Under the pieces are notes generated by a model. The model did not search any database, had not been told where the DNA came from, and worked only from the letters and a program-made list of their open reading frames with translations. Of a stretch of DNA of 13,208 bases, positions 6,613 through 13,208 are shown piece by piece. This DNA comes from a bacterium (lineage in GTDB: Bacteria; Bacteroidota; Bacteroidia; B-17B0; Aurantibacillaceae), in contig DAHXOV010000093.1 of NCBI GenBank assembly GCA_027364695.1, forward strand, positions 1-13,208, given 5' to 3'. Position 1 is the stretch's first letter. Each line of letters opens with the position of its first letter. Both the position numbers and the translations under genes were made by a program.

Positions 6613-7827
6613 ATGGCAAAAAAGAAAAAAAATAAAACACCTGCTTCAAAAGTAGCAAAGAAGAAAAGTAAAAATGGCAAAGTAAGTAAAGTGTCGGGAC
6701 CGACTTTGAAAAAGGAAAAGACTCTCAATAAAAATAAAACAAAAAAAGTAATTAAAAAAGGAAAAAGCGTATTCACAAAAACCGATAGTAAAAAACAAAT
6801 CCGTAAAAAGTTGTCTGCCAAAAACAAATTTACTTTTGATGCGGTAATAGAAAAGGCGAAAAAAACAGATCATTTAGAAATAGATGCTACTCAAAAACAG
6901 GAACAGGACTTTTTGAAAAAAATAGCCAACACCACAATAGAAGAAGAAAAAACAAAAGTTGATACAAATAATACAGATCAAACCCTCGTTAAAAAAAGAA
7001 AAAGAAAAAGAAAAAACAAAGTCAAAACATGGGAAGAAAAAGCGAAAGTACTGCCCGCCTTTGAAGTAAGCAATTATCCCAGAAAACCTGTAAAAAATAT
7101 CCTCATAACTCAAGCAAAACCCCCTGATGTACAAAACCCATATCAACTTTTAATTGAAAAATATAAAGTGCAAATTACCTTTCGCCCTTTCATTAAAGTA
7201 GATGGACTCTCTGCACAAGAATTTAGAACACAGAAAGTAGATATTTTAGAATATGGAGGAGTGATATTTACCAGCCGGTTGGCTATAGAACATTTTTTTC
7301 GCCTTGTCCGTGATATGCGGATAATACTCCCTGATAGTATGAAGTACTTTTGTTTGAATGAACAAATTGCTTATTATATGCAAAAGTATATGGAACTTCG
7401 CAAGAGAAAAATATTTTGGGGACAGGGCACATTAGACGATCTGAAAACTGTACTTAAAAAAAATATTGAAAAGAAATTTTTATTGCCAGCATCTGATATG
7501 ATTAGAGAAAAAGTAATAGGCATATTAGATGTTTTAAATGCCCAATATACTGCCGCTGATGTATATAAAACGGTGCCTGAAAAAAACACAGATATTCGTC
7601 CATCCAGGTTTGATATGTTGGTTTTTTTTACTCCTATAGCAGTAGAAGCCTTAAAAAAATATTTCCCTGACTTTAAACAAAATAAAACCCGTATAGCTGC
7701 TTATAGTATCCTGACTGCTAATAAACTCAAAGAACTGGGTTATAGAGTAGATATCTATGCCCCCACATTAGAATTTCCAAGTATGGTAAATGCTATAGCA
7801 GATTACTTATTACATGTAGAAAGATAA
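6613..7827 (+). CDS. hemD: Uroporphyrinogen-III synthase with a long lysine-rich N-terminal extension
   Basis: It closes and inverts ring D of hydroxymethylbilane to give uroporphyrinogen III in the tetrapyrrole pathway. The enzyme occupies about residues 158-404 of 404 and matches the Bacteroidota HemD subtype: KNILITQAKPPDVQNPYQLL (161-180), FRPFIKVDGLSAQEF (190-204), GGVIFTSRLAIEHFFRL (215-231), MKYFCLNEQIAYYMQKY (243-259), KKFLLPASD (287-295), DMLVFFTPIAVEAL (334-347), and a C-terminal APTLEFPSMVNAIADYL. The first 155 or so residues are unusual: 47 lysines in the first 160 residues, including 28 in the first 70, with runs such as AKKKKNK and VKKRKRKRKNK, low complexity and no recognised fold. 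No ATG-encoded Met occurs between residue 1 and residue 235, so the enzyme cannot start at an internal ATG and the tail is probably translated. The gene abuts DUF4271. Identity of the enzyme domain is strong; the role of the tail is unknown. Confidence 0.9.
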   Translation: MAKKKKNKTPASKVAKKKSKNGKVSKVSGPTLKKEKTLNKNKTKKVIKKGKSVFTKTDSKKQIRKKLSAKNKFTFDAVIEKAKKTDHLEIDATQKQEQDFLKKIANTTIEEEKTKVDTNNTDQTLVKKRKRKRKNKVKTWEEKAKVLPAFEVSNYPRKPVKNILITQAKPPDVQNPYQLLIEKYKVQITFRPFIKVDGLSAQEFRTQKVDILEYGGVIFTSRLAIEHFFRLVRDMRIILPDSMKYFCLNEQIAYYMQKYMELRKRKIFWGQGTLDDLKTVLKKNIEKKFLLPASDMIREKVIGILDVLNAQYTAADVYKTVPEKNTDIRPSRFDMLVFFTPIAVEALKKYFPDFKQNKTRIAAYSILTANKLKELGYRVDIYAPTLEFPSMVNAIADYLLHVER

Positions 7828-7911
7828 AAGGAGGAATCGGATAGTTAGAAAGTTGTTTTATCTGTTTTTCATTTCTTGAAAGGTAAAATTTCTATCTTCT
7901 TTGTATTACAG

Positions 7912-7939
7912 AGTATTTTTATCGTCTTAAAAAAATACT
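7912..7939. terminator. Inverted repeat, candidate bidirectional terminator between converging genes
   Basis: AGTATTTTT (7912-7920) and AAAAATACT (7931-7939) are perfect 9-base reverse complements around a 10-base loop. The repeat lies in the convergent gap, directly after the lolD stop (7943-7941) and about 85 bases after the hemD stop. The arms are T-rich on one side and A-rich on the other, so a U tract is available on both strands, but the stem has only two G-C pairs and would be weak. The rest of the 113-base gap shows no gene. Confidence 0.5.
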
Positions 7940-7940
7940 A

Positions 7941-8594
7941 CTATTCTACTATTTCCCCATCTGCTACACGAATGACTCTGTCTGCCATAGCAGCCAAATG
8001 CTCATTGTGTGTTACAATAACAAATGTTTGTAGATATTCTTTCCTTAATTCAAAAAATAAATGATGCAATGCTTCTGCATTGTGGCTATCTAAATTTCCT
8101 GTGGGCTCATCTGCAAATATCACTTTCGGCTTATTTATCAATGCCCTTGCTACTGCTACTCTCTGCTGCTCTCCACCCGACAACTCTGATGGTTGATGAT
8201 AAAACCGATGTGATAAACCCATACGATTGAGCAATTCTTTTGCTTTCTCCTCTGCTGTTTTTTGCTTTTCGCCACTTATCAAAGCAGGAATATAGACATT
8301 CTCTAATGCAGTAAATTCAGGCAAAAGATGATGAAATTGAAACACAAATCCTATGTTTTTATTTCTGAAAGCAGCTAATTTTTTTTCATTCATTTTTACT
8401 ATATTTTCGCTATCTATGATGACTTTGCCAGATGTAGGTTTATCCAATGTGCCTAATATATTTAATAAAGTTGTTTTGCCTGCGCCGGATGGTCCTACTA
8501 AACTCACCACTTCCGATGCCTGTACAGCAATTGAAATCCCTTTTAGTATTTCTGTGTCCCCTATTTTTTTAAATATATTTTCTGCAATGATCAT
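7941..8594 (-). CDS. lolD: LolD-like ABC transporter ATPase (lipoprotein release)
   Basis: The ATP-hydrolysing subunit of a LolCDE/MacB-class ABC complex, which would release lipoproteins from the inner membrane. All nucleotide-binding motifs are intact in 217 residues: Walker A GPSGAGKT (34-41), Q-loop [16 protein letters not shown] (85-100), signature LSGGEQQR (138-145), Walker [13 protein letters not shown] (158-169) and the switch His in VTHNEHLA (His196). The [16 protein letters not shown] segment is particularly LolD-like. I start at the ATG at 8594, which overlaps the stop of the upstream transporter gene as ATGA. The longer frame to 8633 adds a hydrophobic [13 protein letters not shown] that does not belong to an ATPase N-terminus. 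No LolC/E permease gene is adjacent. It could instead serve another MacB/FtsX-type permease. Confidence 0.9.
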   Translation of the reverse strand: MIIAENIFKKIGDTEILKGISIAVQASEVVSLVGPSGAGKTTLLNILGTLDKPTSGKVIIDSENIVKMNEKKLAAFRNKNIGFVFQFHHLLPEFTALENVYIPALISGEKQKTAEEKAKELLNRMGLSHRFYHQPSELSGGEQQRVAVARALINKPKVIFADEPTGNLDSHNAEALHHLFFELRKEYLQTFVIVTHNEHLAAMADRVIRVADGEIVE

Positions 8595-10045
8595 AATACA
8601 AAATAAGAATATAATGAGATGGTAAAGATACATAATATATCCAGGAAAAATCCTGCCATCATCATAGATTTTACAGGCACCATTCCGCTACCAAAAGCAA
8701 TAGTATTGGGCGCCGTAGCCACAGGGAGCATAAATCCTACCGATGCTGATAATACACAAGGATAAACCAGCTGCATAGTATACTCTTTCGGAAAATGTAT
8801 TGCCATAGATGCAATGACAGGCAATGCCAATTGAACAGAAGCAATGTTTGAGGCAAATTCACTGACTATTACTACAATGACTGAAATTAAAAATATCACC
8901 CACAGAGGATGAATGTATTTTACAAAAACAAGCTGCTGAATCAAATAGGATATTAATCCCGACTTTTCAAAACCATAAGCCAATGCAAAACCACCACCAA
9001 ATAAGAGTAAAATTTCATATTTCAATTGCTTCACATCTTCCCATACCAATATATTTTTTCCTTTATCTTTTTTGCTTGGAATAATAAATAAAGTTAATGC
9101 TGCCGCTATTGCTATCACTGAGTCATCCAAATAATCAGGATGGGGTAAATATTTTTTCCATCCTATGATTCCGCCTATACCATTTCCTGTTCCTTCTCTC
9201 GTAAGCCACAGCAATACACATATTAAAAATACGATACTAATCACTTTCTCTTCAAAACTCATTTTGTCATGCTCATGCGATTTGGTAAAGGGTAAATAAA
9301 TTTTTTTGAGAGACATTTTATTTAAGAACAGAATAGTCAAAATGAGGTAACACCCTATTAAAATAATCATTCCCAGTGGTAAGAAGTTTTTTATCCATCC
9401 TAAAAAAGAAACAGGACAATTTTCACCTAACAAATGAGCACATACTTTAAAAAAATACATATTGGGTGGCGTGCCTATGGGCGTTACCATACCTCCTATG
9501 CTGGAAGCATAAGCCATACCAAGCATCAAAGCAATGGCTAAAAAACTTCTGTCTTTTTGATGGAGAGTGGTCTCTAGCTCTTTAAGTAATGACATAATTA
9601 CGCCAAAGAACATCAACGCAGTGGCAGTATTGCTGATCCAATTGCTGATCAAAAAAGTGCTGATCATTACTCCTGCCAGAATACCATACACAGTGCTTCC
9701 TGTTAATCTTAAAATGCTTCGGGCTATTCTATGATGTAAGTTCCATTTTTCAATAGCAATAGAAATTAGAAATCCACCCAAAAACAAAAATATAATACTA
9801 TCGCTGTACTCTCTAGCTACTTCCTTTATTCCTGCTATTTGAGACAAGGGTATAAGTACAACAGGTAATAGCGAAGTAACTGCCAAATGCACACATTCTG
9901 TCATCCACCATATAGCCATCCATAATACTATGCCTGTCATTCGGTTGACTTCTACTGTACCATTCAGTGGCTGAAACAAAGCAAAGAGAATAAATATCAA
10001 AGGACCTAAAATAATTCCTGTATGCCTTAAAAAAAACAATTTCAT
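8591..10045 (-). CDS. DASS/SLC13-family sodium:anion (dicarboxylate or sulfate) symporter
   Basis: A 484-residue polytopic inner-membrane transporter of the divalent anion:sodium symporter family. The paired substrate and sodium motifs are visible: SNT in [14 protein letters not shown] (138-140), followed by [12 protein letters not shown] (184-195) in the first repeat, and SNIAS in [15 protein letters not shown] (399-403), followed by PVATAPN (441-447) in the second. [20 protein letters not shown] (47-66) is the family's N-terminal signature. The second motif reads SNIAS where many members have SNT or SNVAT. Di- or tricarboxylate, sulfate or another oxyanion are all possible; the sequence does not decide. 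It has its own promoter-like element immediately upstream and overlaps lolD by 4 bases downstream. Confidence 0.92.
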   Translation of the reverse strand: MKLFFLRHTGIILGPLIFILFALFQPLNGTVEVNRMTGIVLWMAIWWMTECVHLAVTSLLPVVLIPLSQIAGIKEVAREYSDSIIFLFLGGFLISIAIEKWNLHHRIARSILRLTGSTVYGILAGVMISTFLISNWISNTATALMFFGVIMSLLKELETTLHQKDRSFLAIALMLGMAYASSIGGMVTPIGTPPNMYFFKVCAHLLGENCPVSFLGWIKNFLPLGMIILIGCYLILTILFLNKMSLKKIYLPFTKSHEHDKMSFEEKVISIVFLICVLLWLTREGTGNGIGGIIGWKKYLPHPDYLDDSVIAIAAALTLFIIPSKKDKGKNILVWEDVKQLKYEILLLFGGGFALAYGFEKSGLISYLIQQLVFVKYIHPLWVIFLISVIVVIVSEFASNIASVQLALPVIASMAIHFPKEYTMQLVYPCVLSASVGFMLPVATAPNTIAFGSGMVPVKSMMMAGFFLDILCIFTISLYSYFVL

Positions 10046-10052
10046 ATTGGTG

Positions 10053-10084
10053 CAAAAGTATTTCTTGCTCCTGATATTATCAAA
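10053..10084 (-). promoter_or_regulatory. Putative promoter of the DASS transporter gene, near-leaderless
   Basis: Minus-strand TTTG (10084-10081), 20 bases, then TACTTTTG (10060-10053): a full match to TTTG-N20-TAnnTTTG. The box ends only 7 bases before the ATG at 10045, so the transcript would have a leader of only a few bases. Confidence 0.6.
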
Positions 10085-10117
10085 TAGTAAAATTTATTAT
10101 TATTCAGTTAATGTGTT

Positions 10118-10139
10118 TTTTTATACAGGCTTATAAAAA
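10118..10139. repeat. Short AT-rich palindrome between the ATL and DASS genes
   Basis: TTTTTATA (10118-10125) and TATAAAAA (10132-10139) are perfect reverse complements around the 6-base loop CAGGCT. It lies 18 bases past the stop of the alkyltransferase-like gene and 33 bases upstream of the DASS -33 box. It could be a weak terminator of the upstream operon or an operator for the transporter; no T run follows it on the minus strand, which weakens the terminator reading. The rest of the 112-base gap shows nothing else besides the promoter. Confidence 0.35.
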
Positions 10140-10157
10140 CGGTATTGAACAAAAAAC

Positions 10158-10475
10158 TTACTGACAGGGATCCCAAAATACTTTTTCAAAATTTTGTACT
10201 TGATTGTTTTTTACGATAATACCCTCTGATTCTAACAATTGTTGCATTAAAAGGGGGGTGGCAAAATGATGTTTCCCTGTTAATAATCCATTTCTATTTA
10301 CCACTCTGTGTGCAGGTATATTTAAGTCATATTGATGCGACAGGTTCATGGCATATCCTACTATTCTTGCTGATTTGGATGCGCCAAGGCATTTAGCAAT
10401 AGACCCATAAGTGCTTACTCTGCCCTGTGGAATTTTTCTTACAATATCATATATCTTTAAATAAAATTCATTCAT
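10158..10475 (-). CDS. Alkyltransferase-like (ATL) protein, MGMT DNA-binding domain without the catalytic Cys
   Basis: A 105-residue protein made only of the DNA-binding domain of O6-alkylguanine-DNA alkyltransferase. Conserved parts: IPQGRVSTYGSIAKCLG (15-31, including the TYG tyrosine), SARIVGYAMN (35-44, with the arginine finger at Arg37), IPAHRVVNRNGLLTGKHHF (53-71), and the terminal VFWDP. In true MGMT the active-site motif is PCHRV; here it is PAHRV (54-58), so the alkyl-accepting Cys is Ala. This is the hallmark of ATL proteins, which bind O6-alkylguanine, flip it out and flag it for nucleotide excision repair without repairing it. I start at the ATG at 10475, giving the normal ATL length and an 8-base overlap with yhhQ; the longer frame to 10583 merely reads the yhhQ tail out of frame. 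The only Cys residues (29 and 104) are not in the active-site position. Confidence 0.9.
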   Translation of the reverse strand: MNEFYLKIYDIVRKIPQGRVSTYGSIAKCLGASKSARIVGYAMNLSHQYDLNIPAHRVVNRNGLLTGKHHFATPLLMQQLLESEGIIVKNNQVQNFEKVFWDPCQ

Positions 10476-11121
10476 GTTCAGGCACAAATTTACCAATGAG
10501 ACGATGTCCAAAGTAAATAAAAGGAATAAGTAATATAGCCACGAACAATTTGAATAGATAGCCATAAAAAGCATTTTGTACAAAGTCTGAAAGTGTCCAA
10601 TAGCCAGGGATTACAAAAGCAACAAACTGCACTACAAAAGTGTCCACCAATTGACTAATGATAGTACTCCCTGTGGCTCTTATCCATATCATAAATTTTC
10701 CTGTGTATTTTCTAATCCACCAAAAAATATAAACATCTATCAGCTGAGCAATAATGAATGCTATAATGCTGCCTATAATAATCCATTGTGATTGTCCAAA
10801 TACTTTTTTGAATACAAAATCATTCACTGGCGAAAATGGAACAGCGGGTATGTTCATGGCGATACTCAATAATAGGTATATATAAATAATTAAAGCCACC
10901 GTGATATACGTAAGTTTTTTTACACCATCTCTTCCAAAATGCTCGTTAATCAGGTCCGTAAGAAGAAATACTACGGGCCATAATATAATACCGATGCTTT
11001 GAGTAAATACTCCAAAAAAACTGACCAACTTCCCACCAATGATTTCTGCTACGATGGCATTAGTAACAAAAAAACCTGCAAGTATTAGAAATACTAAATC
11101 TTTTTTATTCCGAAAGTCCAT
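10468..11121 (-). CDS. yhhQ: Queuosine-precursor transporter, YhhQ/VUT family
   Basis: A 217-residue inner-membrane protein with about six membrane segments, of the family that imports the queuosine precursors preQ0/preQ1 for tRNA modification. Diagnostic sequence: NAIVAEIIGGKLVSFFG (21-37), WPVVFLLTDLINEHFGR (48-64), AQLIDVYIFWWIRKYTG (125-141) and RATGSTIISQLVDTFVVQF (148-166). The length is typical. The start codon overlaps the OmpA-family gene stop by one base (TAATG), and its end overlaps the ATL gene by 8 bases, so all three are probably one transcript. No queuosine biosynthesis gene (queC, queD, queE, queF, tgt) is visible nearby, so the import role is from family knowledge. Confidence 0.92.
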   Translation of the reverse strand: MDFRNKKDLVFLILAGFFVTNAIVAEIIGGKLVSFFGVFTQSIGIILWPVVFLLTDLINEHFGRDGVKKLTYITVALIIYIYLLLSIAMNIPAVPFSPVNDFVFKKVFGQSQWIIIGSIIAFIIAQLIDVYIFWWIRKYTGKFMIWIRATGSTIISQLVDTFVVQFVAFVIPGYWTLSDFVQNAFYGYLFKLFVAILLIPFIYFGHRLIGKFVPEHE

Positions 11122-13115
11122 TATTTCACCTTAAACACTCTTATTTTTGCGTAACGATGGCGGGCATGTATTTTATCAGGACATTTTTTTAAATCTCTTT
11201 CATTACAATAAGCTACGCTGCCTTTGCCTTTGTATTCAATGATTTGCTTTTTGTTCAAACCGTTTTTGATGACATGCATATACACTTGCTTGGCTCTATC
11301 TTTTGATATTTGCCTGTGTTTGAGTGTATGACCGTACATATCACTGTATGCCTCTATCTTTATGGACAAATGGTATTGATTGAGTAGATCTATATTTTTA
11401 TTGAGTTTACTGATCTCTTCTTCTTTGATATTGGTTTTATCAAAATCAAAGTAAACAGCACTGGTATCAAAACCAATAGATGCTAGTACAGACGCAGGAA
11501 TTTCTCCTTCTGGCAGTGTGTTGATGTCTGTTTTAGGCAAACTTGTTGTATTAGATACAATGGCAGGGAGTGTGTTCTCAATTGTTTTTTCTAATTGAAT
11601 TTTGATTGGATTGAGACAAGTATCACACAGCAATATGGCTTCGTAGATTATTTTTTCTTGTTTTGATATAGGTATAACAATAGCTGTTTCATTTGTTTCA
11701 CTTTGCTGATTTTTGTATTTCCATTGTGGATAATATATGTCAAATAGAGAGGGTATTTGAGCCCACAGATGATAAGTAGTATCATTATTTTTTTGTACTG
11801 CAATTTCACCGATTTTTATGTTGGATAAAGGCATATCTTTGAATTTATCCATGTAGAGTATCTTGTAAATGTCCATATCGCCATATCCTCCTTTCCTATA
11901 TGAAGAGAAAAAAACATTTTTTTGTGCGTCCTCTTCGATGTAATAAATATCATGCCCGTAAGAATTGATGGGTGGTCCTAAATTGACAGGTTCAGACCAA
12001 TGTGTGCCAACCCATTCACTTTTGTAAATATCATAGTTCCCAAAGCCAGGATGTCCTGTAGATGCAAAGTACAGTGTTTTTTCATCTTCTGATAAGAAAG
12101 GGGCGTCTTCGTCGTATTCTGTATTGATGGGGCTGCCAACATTTTCAGGCGCAGACCATGTTCCATCCGAATTTTTGCGAGACACATAAATATCTAAACC
12201 TCCAATACCACTTTCGGAATCACTTGTAAAATATAATGTTTTTTCATCTTTAGTAAGAAAAGCATGGCTTTGATAATAACTGAAATTAATGGTGTTTGAT
12301 AAATGTCTGTTTTTTTGAGTATTTATAGAGTCAATAGATACCTGTGTGATTTTAGTGTTCTCAAAAATAAACAGATATTTTTTATTTCCTGATACAGATA
12401 TGATTGATCTATTATCATTAGGCTTCATTTTTTTGTTATTCTTAGGGATGTAGAGATAATCAATTTTTTCCGGACTTCCATTTTTCATTTTTGCTGTGTA
12501 CATTGCCTCAAAGTACTTTCCATCCCATTCACTGAATTTTTCTTTATTGCTATCTTTTCTTTTTGAAGTAAAATACAATTCATTATCCAGATAAGTAGGG
12601 ACATATTCGGGCGCAGAAGTATTCACTGTTTTTCCCAAGTTAATTACTTTAATATTTTTATTACTCTTGTTTTGATGTTGGATGGCATAATTACAATCTT
12701 GTTTTCTTTTCTTTAAGTCCATTTGAAACTCTTTGTCGTTCTCTTCGGTAGCTATTACGTCGTTCAAGTTATTAAGCATTTCTATTGCTTTTTCAAATTG
12801 CCCATGATATTGATATGATTTGGCAAGCGCATAAACAATATCCGCAGAAGTGTCTTTAGGGCTATGATAATAGGCATTTTCTAAGTATGGCAGGGCATCT
12901 TCATACAAATTCATATAATCACACAACATTACACCGAGTGCTGCGTTGGCTTTGTAGTTATCTTTATTTATCTCTAATGCTTTTTTATATTCATTGATCG
13001 CTTTATCTATTTTCAGGGCGCTGGTATATCTTTCTGCTCTTTTGATATGCTTATTAACCGTTGAACAGGAATATAAAACGAAAATAATCATTAGTGTAAA
13101 TATATTTTTATACAT
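11121..13115 (-). CDS. OmpA-family lipoprotein with TPR and PD40 beta-propeller (PorE-like architecture)
   Basis: A 664-residue envelope lipoprotein, likely anchored in the outer membrane and bound to peptidoglycan. A lipoprotein signal ends at LYSC with Cys17. Residues about 22-145 are TPR-like helices (AINEYKKALEINKDNYKANA; AKSYQYHGQFEKAIEMLNNL). Residues about 165-420 contain PD40/WD40-like blades with repeated DEKTLYF, GGLDIYVS, GNYDIYKSE and GDMDIYKI; blades near 290-315, 342-366 and 402-420 are clearest. Residues about 425-540 are an unassigned insert. Residues 553-664 are an OmpA C-terminal peptidoglycan-binding domain: VYFDFDKTNIKEEE, then IEAYSDMYG with the conserved Asp (592), SKDRAKQV with the conserved Arg (607), and a terminal RHRYAKIRV. 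T9SS component PorE has a similar domain order and length, but many Bacteroidota lipoproteins share it, so PorE is only a candidate. First gene of an operon with yhhQ and the ATL gene. Confidence 0.9.
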   Translation of the reverse strand: MYKNIFTLMIIFVLYSCSTVNKHIKRAERYTSALKIDKAINEYKKALEINKDNYKANAALGVMLCDYMNLYEDALPYLENAYYHSPKDTSADIVYALAKSYQYHGQFEKAIEMLNNLNDVIATEENDKEFQMDLKKRKQDCNYAIQHQNKSNKNIKVINLGKTVNTSAPEYVPTYLDNELYFTSKRKDSNKEKFSEWDGKYFEAMYTAKMKNGSPEKIDYLYIPKNNKKMKPNDNRSIISVSGNKKYLFIFENTKITQVSIDSINTQKNRHLSNTINFSYYQSHAFLTKDEKTLYFTSDSESGIGGLDIYVSRKNSDGTWSAPENVGSPINTEYDEDAPFLSEDEKTLYFASTGHPGFGNYDIYKSEWVGTHWSEPVNLGPPINSYGHDIYYIEEDAQKNVFFSSYRKGGYGDMDIYKILYMDKFKDMPLSNIKIGEIAVQKNNDTTYHLWAQIPSLFDIYYPQWKYKNQQSETNETAIVIPISKQEKIIYEAILLCDTCLNPIKIQLEKTIENTLPAIVSNTTSLPKTDINTLPEGEIPASVLASIGFDTSAVYFDFDKTNIKEEEISKLNKNIDLLNQYHLSIKIEAYSDMYGHTLKHRQISKDRAKQVYMHVIKNGLNKKQIIEYKGKGSVAYCNERDLKKCPDKIHARHRYAKIRVFKVK

Positions 13116-13131
13116 AGTCAGATTTTGTTGG

Positions 13132-13162
13132 CAAATATACTATTTTTTAATTTAGATATAAA
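13132..13162 (-). promoter_or_regulatory. Putative promoter of the OmpA-family operon
   Basis: Minus-strand TTTA (13162-13159; one base off TTTG), 19 bases, then TATATTTG (13139-13132), a good TAnnTTTG match. It ends 16 bases before the ATG at 13115. Confidence 0.5.
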
Positions 13163-13208
13163 CCATTTCTCCACTTACTGTATTTTCAGTGGCACCAGTG
13201 GCTACATG
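13152..13208 (-). CDS. Possible C-terminal end of an upstream gene
   Basis: The minus strand is open from the window edge to a TAA at 13154-13152. The 18 visible codons read HVATGATENTVSGEMVYI, which looks like ordinary protein, but so short a stretch can be open by chance. No family can be assigned. If real, it ends 36 bases before the OmpA-family gene on the same strand. Confidence 0.35.
   Translation of the reverse strand, partial: HVATGATENTVSGEMVYI

Noticed and set aside
6531..7146. Minus-strand Phe-rich open frames opposite hemD
   Set aside because: They are the complement of the A-rich lysine-coding region and show no family features; the plus-strand frame carries the HemD domain.
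7826..7834. Strong Shine-Dalgarno-like AAAAGGAGG right after hemD
   Set aside because: No ATG follows at a usable distance; the nearby TTG opens only a very short frame in the convergent gap. Probably chance.
8595..8633. Longer hydrophobic N-terminus for LolD
   Set aside because: It lies inside the DASS gene end in another frame, and the ATGA overlap at 8591-8594 gives a standard LolD N-terminus.
10476..10583. Longer N-terminus for the alkyltransferase-like protein
   Set aside because: The extra 36 residues lie wholly over the yhhQ coding end in another frame and are absent from the family, whose usual start matches the ATG at 10475.
1..13208. CRISPR arrays, tRNA/rRNA genes, insertion sequences, phage genes or anti-phage defence genes
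   Set aside because: Intergenic gaps are all about 115 bases or less; no regularly spaced repeats, cloverleaf-like segment, transposase or defence domain was seen.

Overview
The window is a gene-dense, strongly AT-rich piece of a Bacteroidota chromosome. Evidence for this phylum: a type IX secretion (T9SS) C-terminal sorting domain, a DUF3467 protein, a DUF4271-hemD gene pair, a Bacteroidota-style TPR/PD40/OmpA lipoprotein, and promoters of the TTTG-N19..23-TAnnTTTG kind instead of E. coli-type boxes. Nothing indicates a prophage, plasmid, insertion sequence, CRISPR array or RNA gene. The genus cannot be named from the sequence.

Layout, left to right. (1) 1-1452, minus strand: a DPM1/GtrB-like family 2 glycosyltransferase followed, 3 bases later, by an unrecognised membrane protein that runs off the left edge; both probably come from a promoter at 1463-1494. 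(2) 1553-5816, minus strand: a likely four-gene operon, DUF3467 - TolC-like outer-membrane protein - small exported cupin - large T9SS-secreted protein with an Omp28-like centre, with gaps of 24, 4 and 18 bases. (3) 5893-7827, plus strand, divergent from (2): DUF4271 membrane protein and uroporphyrinogen-III synthase (hemD), which abut as TAAATG. The HemD carries a lysine-rich N-terminal extension of about 155 residues. (4) A convergent junction at 7828-7940 with a 9-bp inverted repeat. (5) 7941-10045, minus strand: a DASS/SLC13 anion symporter and a LolD-type ABC ATPase overlapping as ATGA. (6) 10158-13115, minus strand: an OmpA-family TPR/PD40 lipoprotein, a queuosine-precursor transporter (YhhQ) and an alkyltransferase-like protein, joined by a 1-base (TAATG) and an 8-base overlap. 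The last codons of another minus-strand gene may lie at 13152-13208.

Most genes are housekeeping or envelope functions: haem biosynthesis, lipoprotein export, envelope anchoring, outer-membrane export, tRNA-queuosine supply and alkylation-damage recognition. I see no convincing complete new system. The points most worth a second look are the basic tail on HemD, the Omp28-like centre of the T9SS cargo that has lost its Cys pair, the PorE-like architecture of the OmpA lipoprotein, and a set of near-leaderless promoters. Four protein starts (cupin, LolD, alkyltransferase-like protein, DUF4271) are better placed downstream of the longest open frame, and I give the shorter models.
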